Shown: in pieces, positions 10,384-19,763 of the stretch
Numbering within the stretch: position 1 is the stretch's first letter
Layout of the letters: each line of letters starts with the position of its first letter
From: Perkinsus marinus ATCC 50983
Lineage: Eukaryota > Perkinsozoa > Perkinsida > Perkinsidae
Length of the DNA: 46,478 nt
Assembly: GCF_000006405.1 (NCBI RefSeq)
Contig: NW_003214461.1
Location: forward strand, 4,071-50,548
Direction: 5' to 3'
Notes under the pieces: model-generated
What the model was told of the DNA's origin: nothing
Databases searched by the model: none
What the model saw: only the letters and a program-made list of their open reading frames with translations
Translations under genes and position numbers: made by a program

Positions 10384-11578
10384 TATCACTGTACCTTGAT
10401 GACTATTAGTATCATACACAAGTTTGAGGATGAGGAGTTGACTTCATTTAGTTGTCAATTATATCACTAACATTTCGACGGTTCGTGAAGCTTTAGACAC
10501 GTCATAGAATTTCTGAAGTGAAAGAGTGATCCAGAACACTCCATGGTACTGAACGAAAGGCTTCCTATCATAATAATACCAAACACTTGCATGCGGGTCT
10601 CGTAAATAGTTGTACTCACAGGCCATCTCTACTTCCAGATTAGATGAATCCATTCAAACAGCTTATGTTAGAATGACGACATAATGAACTGGGCTCTTTG
10701 GTGATGGGGTATGCTCGTTAGTGCTTGGTATTGAGCTGGCTTGGCCTCTAACATCGATCTTCGAGGAGATGTTCGATGCCAAACGTGAAAATCATGCTTC
10801 TATCACATTGTCGAGTTTCTGACATATCCGAAGTTGAAAGAATACAATGGAGAAAGGGTCGTGATGTGGATCGTGAACTCTGCCAATTGAGATTGACGAC
10901 TCGATACATATCTAAGCAATCTTTGATAGATCTTACCCATAGTATCACCCGATGTACCCTACCCCTATCACTACTAGAACACAAGACAATTACTCAAGAA
11001 CCAACCTGCGGCGGGACTACACGTTGAAGACGTAAGAGAGGTGTCCTACGACCAACAAACCATACAGCAACAGTTAAGAAGCTACGACACAACGATTCAC
11101 ATAACGACGCTTCGATTGGAAAAGGTGGGAGTCTCCAAAATTGGCACTTTGGCACTGAGAACCATACGTCCAATAGGAGACGGGTATTTCTATACTAACC
11201 CAAAATTAATACTTGCTTATCCCCAGGAGAAGCACTAATGCGAAACTAGGATGAGAAAAGCATAGAATAAACAGAATAGACTCCCTCAACGTGTTAATAA
11301 ACCGTTAGGGATGCTGGGCTCAGTCCGAGCCCGAACAATTTCAGAGTTCCGCTCCGCCGTAACAGGAACTAAACTCTCAAGTAGCAATTGGAGCCGACGA
11401 ATGATTCAAACTCCAAATCAAAATAGAGACACTCAAGAGAGTAGACTAATGGCAAGAGGGAATAGAGTGAAACCACTACTATCAACTCTTAACCCTACTC
11501 TGTCTCTTTATATTCACATATTCCACTAGGAGAGAGATAAGATCGGAAACAGAAAATGAAGTAGAGTAATATAGAACA
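10384..11578. other. No supported gene
   Basis: Contains the 3' flanks of BUD31 (+) and of the RRM-like gene (-). A minus-strand stretch at 10459-10653 (start MDSSNLEVEMACEYNYLRD) and a plus-strand one at 10776-11027 are open but have no motif. 11040-11560 is purine-rich on the plus strand. Confidence 0.45.
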
Positions 11579-12541
11579 CTAGAAACCATCATAAGTCTCG
11601 ACTTTAATAACCGCATTATCATTGACGAGTTGATCCGAACCGACGGACCTAGCCATCATAGCATCTGATGATTCTCTGAACACCACAAAGCCCGTCTTGG
11701 GAGGGACAGGACGACCACATTTAGAGGGACAACGTGACTTCAACGGGAGCATAAGAACATGTTCAACAGCATCTTGCTTGCCGAGGAGAGCGTCAAAATA
11801 AGCCTTGATCTTCATACTGCATTTGTTGCCGAGCCGATGACAACGCTTAACCATTAGCACGCGAGCGCAGCACTCAGCTTCAGTAGGTGGTAGCAGATCC
11901 TTCACATCATTCAGAGTAAGAACAGCACAAACACCAGTGGTACCCGCTGTCGTCGTATAGATGTCGTCAATTGATAGCAAATCGTTTATAGGAACCTCCG
12001 CCTCTTGTTGATAGTAGTACTGTAAGGCAGCTGGAAAAGAGATCTCCTGCTCGGTTAAATCACACGGCAAAACAGGAGAGTCGAAACTCGTGACTGTCAC
12101 GAGAGGACCCAGGGTCCCCGGCGTACACACTTTCGCAACTTCCTCAATTTGAGGCAAAACTAAAACAGCAACCTCAAGACGGAGAACACCATCAAAACCG
12201 GAGGAAGGTGCCAGCACGAATAGCGACTCCAACGCTGGGGGCAGGCGAGACGTTATGAAATTCAAACTTGGTGGCTTCATACCTTGCTTGGCATGAATGG
12301 CAACCATCAAATGCCTCTTCTCTGGTAGCATTTGAAGAACCTCACCAACCAACGCTTGTTCGTCGGGGAAAAATCTGATAGTCGACTCGGATTGGAGGAC
12401 ACTAACACTGAGAGGGTTTGGTGATGATTGAGTCGTAACCGAGGGAGTGTAGAGATCACCAAAACTGCTAGCACGACTTCCGGAAGCAGTTGAGATCGGT
12501 GATAGAGGTGCTACTGTGGGGCACTGATGGTCGAATTCCAT
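11579..12541 (-). CDS. RRM-like RNA-binding protein of dinozoan type
   Basis: An intronless-looking 320-residue frame from ATG at 12541. The N-terminal third (MEFDHQCPTVAPLSPISTAS) is Ser/Thr/Pro-rich and probably disordered. The C-terminal region, about residues 225-318, has ARVLMVKRCHRLG..., then a beta-strand AVEHVLMLPL, then GFVVFRESSDAMMA, then AVIKVETYDGF. That order (VKRxHxLG, xVxxVLM, GFVVFxxxxDA) resembles divergent RRM-like domains I recall from dinoflagellate and perkinsid proteins. Canonical RNP1/RNP2 aromatic residues are not fully kept. Suggested role: RNA binding, possibly post-transcriptional control. The family is inferred from pattern and the function is open. Confidence 0.62.
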   Translation of the reverse strand: MEFDHQCPTVAPLSPISTASGSRASSFGDLYTPSVTTQSSPNPLSVSVLQSESTIRFFPDEQALVGEVLQMLPEKRHLMVAIHAKQGMKPPSLNFITSRLPPALESLFVLAPSSGFDGVLRLEVAVLVLPQIEEVAKVCTPGTLGPLVTVTSFDSPVLPCDLTEQEISFPAALQYYYQQEAEVPINDLLSIDDIYTTTAGTTGVCAVLTLNDVKDLLPPTEAECCARVLMVKRCHRLGNKCSMKIKAYFDALLGKQDAVEHVLMLPLKSRCPSKCGRPVPPKTGFVVFRESSDAMMARSVGSDQLVNDNAVIKVETYDGF

Positions 12542-13038
12542 CTGAAAACAAGACGGGCAAAATCTTCAAAACAACTGAAGTACGATGTCGATACACAAAA
12601 GTAGCTCCATAGGAGCATTAATTCCGGCCAACTGTTGAACGAAGCTGAATCCGCGCCGCAACCAAGTCGAGAGTGGTGACGCTAGCCGTAGTAGCGCTGA
12701 AAAACTCTTTGTGTGCACGCTGGGATCATCAGCTTCATAGGTTCGCTTGCACTAGTAATGGTAATGATTCTCAGATCAAACATAAGGAATATGGTCGTTA
12801 TGAAAGTTCTTGTTCTCAATGATATTTTTACGGTTTGCCATAATCGAATATTATTCCTAAAATTTTCTGTGCACGCGAGCAAGGAAAACCTCGTATTAGA
12901 ACCAGCTTCATTTTGAATCTTCAAAACTATGCTGAAAAAATCACAAGAAGTCAAATGACGAATTGAACAATAGGATCAGCACAACAATGTTAGCCACCAC
13001 GGAAATGTTACACAAAAAAGGAGACATCATGCTGACAT
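12542..13038. other. No supported gene
   Basis: Upstream flank of the RRM-like gene. Open frames on both strands at 12682-12954 lack any recognisable motif. Confidence 0.45.
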
Positions 13039-13071
13039 TCAATTAGCTACAACATAATCCAGAGTGACATG

Positions 13072-13488
13072 CTGATAGCTCTGTTGATAGCTCTGTCGAT
13101 GAGCTCTGCCGATAGCTCTGTGGATAAGCTCTGTCGATAGCTCTGTGGATAAGCTCTGTCGATGAGCTCTGTCGATGAGCTCTGTCGAGAAGCTCTGTCG
13201 ATAGCTCTGTGGATAAGCTCTGTCGATGAGCTCTGCCGATAGCTCTGTGGATAAGCTCTGTCGATAGCTCTGTGGATAAGCTCTGTCGATGAGCTCTGTC
13301 GATGAGCTCTGTCGAGAAGCTCTGTCGATAGCTCTGTGGATAAGCTCTGTCGATGAGCTCTGTCGATGAGCTCTGTCGAGAAGCTCTGTCGATAGCTCTG
13401 TGGATAAGCTCTGTCGATAGCTCTGTGGATAAGCTCTGTCGATGAGCTCTGTCGATGAGCTCTGTCGAGAAGCTCTGTCGATAGCTCG
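13072..13488. repeat. 12/13-bp minisatellite with 127-bp higher-order period
   Basis: About 33 tandem units of 12 or 13 bp share AGCTCTG. Four main variants occur: TCGATAGCTCTG, TGGATAAGCTCTG, TCGATGAGCTCTG and TCGAGAAGCTCTG. They are ordered, not random: a ten-unit block recurs exactly, 127 bp apart (from about 13098 and 13225), and shorter versions follow. Many units contain the palindrome GAGCTC. Because 12- and 13-bp units alternate, the minus strand is open in all frames, so its Arg/Ser/Ala/Leu-rich reading is not evidence of coding. Confidence 0.9.
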
Positions 13489-13508
13489 GGATTCTTCCAG
13501 TTTCCTCG

Positions 13509-13889
13509 TCAAACCACTGCCTTGTGTAAAACGAATGATCGCCAAGTTGAAAATGCTACCCTTAGAATGATGTCTCCTTGCCCAAGAATTCTGAGCTCAT
13601 CAAAGATTTCATGACCACCGTTTCCTGTCATTTCACTCGATTCAGCATTTCCCAACGGAATGGTCGATTTTCTGCACGCACGCGGAAGATTTGCTCGGCC
13701 ATTTTTTCGGCTGGTTTGCAATGACAAAATACAGAGTAACACGATACGGCTGATCGGCAGAGTGAGTCCTAAAACCATTATCGATTCTAAGGTTGGTTTG
13801 TAATGGGTGTGTTCACGCACAATTCCATTAGCATGGGTGATATAGTTCTCCAACCTAAAATTGGTTTCGAGATTAATTTCCAACCGCAT
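13509..13889 (-). CDS. Possible small unrecognised protein or terminal exon
   Basis: An ATG at 13889 opens a frame starting MRLEINLETNFRLENYITHA. The C-terminal part, ILRVAFSTWRSFVLHKAV, has the spacing of a centrin-binding Sfi1-like AFxxW repeat, but one copy is weak evidence. It stops just before the minisatellite. It could be a downstream exon of the coiled-coil gene at 14172-15574. Confidence 0.3.
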   Translation of the reverse strand: MRLEINLETNFRLENYITHANGIVREHTHYKPTLESIMVLGLTLPISRIVLLCILSLQTSRKNGRANLPRACRKSTIPLGNAESSEMTGNGGHEIFDELRILGQGDIILRVAFSTWRSFVLHKAVV

Positions 13890-14171
13890 TATGGATCATT
13901 TCAGTGAACAAGGCTAACGCGCAAGGCGCAAACAGCTGAGATAAATCACTTGTGAGATTTCCATTCGCGAACTCCGGAAGTAGTAAAGCCTAATTCAAAT
14001 TACTCATAAGTCTAATCGGCATTTACGCCCATAATGGTGACCTTATGAACAGGTTCCTGTTATCTGACGAACTTACAACTGATATCAACATCGCAGGAAT
14101 CTTCATCTAAACCATCATGCTAATCGCCGTCACGCGCCAGGAAATTATTAGTAACTCAAAACCGCCTCGAA

Positions 14172-15574
14172 TCACGGACGCGATGCTCTCCTCTTCCTCG
14201 ACATGTGACCATGTGTCTCCAACCATTTCTCAAGATGGTCCACAGCTCGATGTCGCATCGCCTCAGCTTTGTGTCGGCTACCCATAGCTACCGACCTGCA
14301 CGTGGTAGCTTCTCGTTGCAACTCGTTAGTCGAAGATCTCCTGTGCAAACGGTTTAGTATCTTCTCTGCTTTTTGCCGTCTTGGTGATGGACTCATCGTA
14401 TCGTCAACATGAGGAACTTCTACTCTCGACGGGTACGACTTCTCTAGAAGCTTTTCAATTGCTTTTTGTTGTTGTTCATCTTCAGCCAGGCCGAAGTCTC
14501 TGCCCAATGTAGCTGCTCTCAACTTAGTAACTTCAAGTGCAAGCTCGAGAGTGTCGCGTATAAGTTCATCATCGGTCTTGCATACACGACTGCTGGGAGT
14601 CGCTTTCAAAGCATCTCGTTGTTTGAGTAGAGCTCTACGCAGCGGGAGAAGTTCAGCGAGTTGTGGTATAATATTTGAGTCTGCTGAGGATAGATTGACC
14701 TAAGTCAATCCATAATATTAATACCACACGTTTCTCAACGGCAATTCAAACGCTCGCTACTACATCATACACCGAACACTTGTCTAGGACGCAGTCACGT
14801 TCCATAATCTACAACGTAAGACATGCATAGATAGAATATCATTCTAATCGTGTGTGCTCTGTAATGAAAAGTCTTTTCTGATGTGCTTCTAGATGAGCCA
14901 CAGCTCGATGATGTTCATACTAATTCCATGGTCCTCCACCAACACTCAGGTATAAAACTACAACATGTCACTCTCGAGTCCAATCGCGACTCTACCCATT
15001 ATATGAGATTCACATACATTTAGCATACCCAACCATCTACCTCCCGAAATCGATTATACTAGAGACTACGAGCCAACATAAGGTAGCCCACCTGAACACC
15101 AACAGAGGGTCGACGCCGCCGCATATCGGCCAACTTCTTCAGTTTGGCTGTACGTTGAGCGAAGGAGATTTTCAATTCGTCATCGTGAATCGACTTATCA
15201 ACGACTTCTCGTTTTGACGTAGGAGAATCCTTAAGCTCTATCTCAGGGGGCGTCTCCTCGGCTAACTTCGAATCTTCCTCATTAGCTTGGGGAACATCAT
15301 CGGGATCAACCACACGCTTCTCAGGTAGGAAGTCTTGCGCACAGCCAAGAATTTCCGCATCTTCAAAGATAGTCTCCTCGCTCGAGATAACATCCGAAAC
15401 TCTTTCCTTCTCCTCCTCCTCAAGCAACTCATCCACCATAGCAAAACCTTCGCTGTGCGCAAAAGATTCCGCGCCGCCTCCCATCTCGACCTCTAAACCG
15501 CCTAGAAAATCCACTGCTATTTCGATAGCAGACATACGCCGCTCCTGCGCTGCTGATCTCTCAAAAGTTGACAT
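14172..15574 (-). CDS. Unrecognised coiled-coil protein, at least two exons
   Basis: Exon 1 starts at ATG 15574 (MSTFERSAAQERRMSAIEIA). It is strongly acidic in the middle (VDELLEEEEKERVSDVISSE) and ends in a basic helix, FAQRTAKLKKLADMRRRRPS, before a GTGGG donor. An intron of roughly 400 nt leads to exon 2 at about 14682. Exon 2 has PQLAELLPLRRALLKQRDAL, then ELALEVTKLRAATLGR and ends HLEKWLETHGHMSRKRRASR with stop at 14172. Heptad-like Leu spacing and high charge indicate coiled coils, so a cytoskeletal or scaffolding role is possible. No catalytic motif was seen. An AG acceptor just before the ATG would suit either an upstream exon or a spliced leader. Confidence 0.6.
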
Positions 15575-17116
15575 GATATTCGCCACCTGCACACTAGGCC
15601 ATAATCGATCAAGAAGGCGCGCGCTACTTCACCTGGGGGTCTTCTAATGATAAAAGTGAACCCAGCAGAGATTCTTCTTGTTCCAGTGGTGTGATGAACT
15701 TAATATCACGAGGGAATACCGCTGTGCATATTTCTATAGTTGCTATAATGCCTGCCTGACAACACTATCATTGAGAGCCGCTGACCTGCCCAATAGAGTT
15801 AATCAACAAACGAACGATGTAACTACAGATAAAGTCACACTGAGAAGTTGACTACATCCGACCGACCGACAAATGGCTCCTCTCCAAGTATAGGAATACT
15901 ATTACAGTTCTATGGCCTCCTATCATTATATAACTATGGACCGTTTGCATGAGCAAAGACGGCGGCGCTTGTCGCCAGTCAGATTAAAGGTGTTTCACCA
16001 CGATCAATTGAAAACAGGAATTCATCGAAACAAAACATGGGGATATACAAACGGTAGACTAGTAACATGAATAGAAGTATGAACTCATCAAAGCAGCGAC
16101 GATATTAATACCATCCCCGCCCTCTCACTTCATTCAATAGTTCTACTTCGGTAGTCCGGAATGCATCAATCGAGAGTGTAAACTGTTGGAAGCCCATGAA
16201 GGCAACCCCGAGATGATCAGTATCTGTCGGTGACCATAACAGGGTGACGGTTATGATCAGGAATGCTCAAGCTGATCGTCTTGGGATTTTACCAGTAGAC
16301 AAAGTAAGCGTAATGCGTAGATGATGATGATGATGATGATCAACTTCCTCTCGTAGTAGCAACGGGATCCAATGGCTTAATTCGATTGGATCGGAGTTCA
16401 GGATGAACTTATCTGACGAGGAATGCATCGCGGGGATGGAGGAATCATCAGGTTTGCTCAGGTACCTGATCAAACACTACTCATCGGAATTCTGTAGAGC
16501 GTGAGACAGAACATGAGAAACTTCGCATTGGCAAACCCCAGCGTACAGCGTTGATGAATAATGAGCCTTCTCGCCGTAATATTTTGCTAGTTTACTACAG
16601 CGCGGTGATAGAAATTACTACATTTCAACGACATTAGTTACTATCATACTCCATTCATCATGGCCCTACCAGGGGGAGGGGCGACATAAAGCACGTGTCG
16701 ATCTCATAGATCCCCCCCCTACCCTTGCTACTCTACCAACGCCCCTCAAATTCATTCGTTCTCCCGCCATTTTGATGATGAAACTCAATAGCGATGAGAG
16801 AGCACCCTCAGAAGTTACCACCGACAGCAGCAGCATTTTCCTGTGTCATATCTCCCTTTCTTCACCGGTGTGATACGACGCAGATAGAATACGTAGAGGA
16901 AAGCTGTATTGGAAATCATGGCAAGATAGAGCTAATGAAAACATATAAATATAGCCCCAAAGTAGAGATACAAATCATGCCACGACGGAAAGATATAGAT
17001 CTTGCCCCACAGCGAAGATATAAATCATGTCTACATCAAGCCTGACCCACGACGCTCACCAATCCATCACTCATCACAATAACAGACTAATCGACGTGAG
17101 AAACAGAATATAGATA
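15575..17116. other. No supported gene; simple repeats
   Basis: No coherent exons found. It holds a (GAT)n run at about 16321-16342 and three imperfect 25-26-bp copies at about 16950-17030, each with the pattern GCCxCxxxGxxxAGATAxxxATCxT. A G-rich stretch lies at 16670-16685, with its C-rich partner at about 16711-16725. Confidence 0.5.
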
Positions 17117-18926
17117 TCAGTTTTGTGTAGCCGTCGTCGTCATCATCCGTCCTTCCGGGTTCTTATCGATCACCAATTTTCGAATGTCTTCATAGTGAAG
17201 TATATTAGTTGTCATTTTCTTCTTATCATCAGCCAATCGTACAGAGTTGTAATGTAGACCTGAACCAATCGAAATAATTTCGTGGCGCAGTGACTTTTCT
17301 CGTACCATCATGATAGCTCAGGACTACACACGGCGCGGAATCGTCGAAATTTTTCATCTCGATCATTTGCAGTTCGCTGGCTTCGTAAGCATGCTACAAA
17401 AATGCAAAACATTTCTCGCTTCGCTCCGTGAAGACTAATATTACCTGTGATAACTGCAGCACTACTACATTGACTCGATAATGCTGGGCCAAGGCCTGCA
17501 GCTCGATGTTGCCTCCCCACACTTTGTCGTTTTGCATACGCTGAGTATAAACGGCCGTGGTGACACCTGGGGGGATACAAATGGTCCGACTTTGACAGTT
17601 CATTCAGGGGCGATTTCACGTAACATAAAATCACTGAGGGGCATCATAATTCGTATGATCAAACAACCCAGGATCGATCTCGAGCCACTTTCGAAGGCGT
17701 AGCAGAAGTAAACAAGGTGGCTGTAGAAGAGCGGGAGATCACCCCGATGGAGCACGCATGAACAACAGTACAGCACGTCATCAACTACATCCGAATTATG
17801 TAGTTCTTCTAACCATAATCGGCCGAAGCCAACGCCCCCCAAGACACCTTTCACAGTGGCAGAATGGCTGCGAACGTGAACAGCCATCATTAACATTGAT
17901 ACCGTATCGTGGTCGTTAAATATTAGGAAATACTTAGATACTGTGGAATACGCCATGGTAGAGTAACATAATACAGCGGCCGATAGTGTATTAGTATATT
18001 ACTACCTGGTTCCATGAACGGTTCAAAGGTACTCTCATTTCTCCGAATATACTGCACTGCCGCTTTACGAGCATTCTTGTAGTCCTTCGGGCCATCAGCA
18101 TCATAACCAAGCTGATCCACGAAGGACCGAAACATACAATTACCATCTACAAGACCAAACATGTACACACATACATACAGCGACGGCAACGGAACAACTG
18201 ACCATTGTGGACTTCACGTATCCTCAACCCAGCCTCTGCGCACTTCCTAAATGTGGAATCTACCCATATGGCCCATCATAACTATTATTATTACTTTTCA
18301 AAGACCTGCATACTACGATACCATCCCTCAGCACCATCAAGATCTATCTCCCCTCTCGCTGCTGCCTCCTCCCTTTCCTGCTCTAACTGGGCTGCTCGAC
18401 GGGCCAATGCCGCCGCCTCTCTTTTACAATCCTGATACATCCACTTATGAATGATACAGCAAATACTATTCTAAATATCCTCCATTCACTACTGCTTCCT
18501 ACCTCACTTGCTCATCAATGCTCATACTAAACGTAACACTACCTATTATTACTAGTCATTCTTGATAGACCTATCATTCACAGACATACAACATCGTAAA
18601 TTCATCGTACATAACTTCGGAAACGTGAATGAGTGGATGATAACATGCGCCTCACTAGAGTATCCCAACCACTGAGAACCCCCTCGTTAAGCTTACCTCC
18701 TCCTTTTTCTTGGTCTCAGCCTTCTGTCGGTCCGAGTTCAGATTTGTCGTTTTAAACTTCTTCTTAGAAGCACTTTTCTTGCCGAATATTCCTAAGGTGT
18801 GCACGCCGCATGCATGTCTAATACTATATCCCTATCGTGTTTACCCTTCAACGATGCTGTAGAGGCGACGTTGACTTGCGGGGCGACGGGGGTAATATTA
18901 TTCTCCTCAGACGACGATGTTGTCAT
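17117..18926 (-). CDS. OTU-family cysteine protease (OTUD3-like deubiquitinase)
   Basis: Exons run from ATG at 18926 (MTTSSSEENNITPVAPQ) to TGA at 17117. The N-terminus is Lys/Glu-rich and a coiled-coil segment follows (REAAALARRAAQLEQEREEA). The OTU domain has EAGLRIREVHNDGNCMFRSF with catalytic Cys in DGNC, FEPFMEP, WGGNIELQALAQHYRVNVVV and the His motif HDGLHYNSVRLADD. A 56-nt intron interrupts just before DGNC and a 46-nt one lies inside HDG/LHYNSVR; both keep phase exactly. A Pro/Lys tail follows. FEPF, VVVLQL and HYNSVR resemble OTUD3. Such enzymes cleave ubiquitin chains in the cytosol. Some joins in the 18240-18440 stretch and across 17640-18000 remain uncertain. Confidence 0.88.
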
Positions 18927-19107
18927 AACGGATACAACAGGCAAACCTCACGGAAGACGACTCTGGTTCGAATCCCATAGCTGACATTCTTTATAAAACA
19001 CAAAATGCTAATGTTATCGAAGAAACTGATCCAACTACTTCGTTATCGACCCCCAGCCCCACTAAGGTCTACTGAAGGCCGCGACCGTTAGTGAATGGCC
19101 ATCGTAA

Positions 19108-19630
19108 TTAAGCCTGGCCGAAGAACATCTGCACACGTTGCATGATGGAATCCTGATGATAATAATAATAACAAAGGTGGTGATTATTGTTGTTGTTACC
19201 TGAGCTGGGTTATAATGAGACTCCTTACTCGGTATCTCGAGAACGNNNNNNNNNNNNNNNNNNNNNNNNNNNNNNNNNNNNNNNNNNNNNNNNNNNNNNN
19301 NNNNNNNNNNNNNNNNNNNNNNNNNNNNNNNNNNNNNNNNNNNNNTGTTCGGCGATGGGCTGATTGATGATGACGATGGCCACATCGGGACGCTCAACGA
19401 AGGTCTTAAAGGCTTCCTCGATGTCATTACGTCGGGTCTCTAATAATAAGAGGACCATCAGTGATGATGATTATTATTATATACTTACTGGCATCTACTA
19501 CGAGGAAGTTAGTAATACCATTACCATCACGCATACCCGAACCAGCTAGACAGAAACCTGATACGGTCTCCTCATCACCGATAATGGCAACATGTAAGTC
19601 CGACTTCTTAGCGATCTTATTGGCAACCAT
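19108..19630 (-). CDS. V-type ATPase subunit F, copy A (contains assembly gap)
   Basis: ATG at 19630 gives [20 protein letters not shown], then [22 protein letters not shown] and IPSKES, and the last exon ends [10 protein letters not shown] (TAA at 19108-19110). These match the small eukaryotic V1 F subunit, which sits on the central stalk with subunit D and couples ATP hydrolysis to rotation. Introns: 49 nt (19440-19488) and 47 nt (19153-19199), both at the same places as in copy B. The gap removes a stretch that is 51 nt in copy B. After SKES, copy A reads H where copy B and family members read P (SKExPYD). Whether the H matters is unknown. Confidence 0.9.
19246..19345. other. Assembly gap of 100 N
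   Basis: Exactly 100 N, a conventional placeholder. The homologous part of copy B (23858-23908) is only 51 nt, so the gap length is not real. It sits inside a repeated gene, as expected when an assembler stops at a near-identical duplicate. Confidence 0.95.
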
Positions 19631-19763
19631 TTTAAGGAGGATATTATTAAACAAAGGATACTAAAACAGCATACTAAACCATAATCGGGCGACGCAAAAC
19701 TCAACAGTATCATCGAACAATTATATAATTCCATAATTCCTACACATGCTGTCATCATCATCA

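Larger units (their letters stand above)
18963..19676. repeat. Duplicated segment, copy A
   Basis: Matches 23567-24240 (about 4.6 kb away, same orientation). The V-ATPase F exons and introns differ at only a handful of sites. The 3' flank, about 18963-19040, is alignable but clearly more diverged, with several substitutions and small indels. Beyond the ends the similarity stops. A 100-N gap lies inside. Confidence 0.85.

Noticed and set aside
13039-13545. 168-codon minus-strand frame rich in Arg, Ser, Leu and Ala
   Set aside because: Produced by the 12/13-bp minisatellite, which is open in every minus-strand frame.
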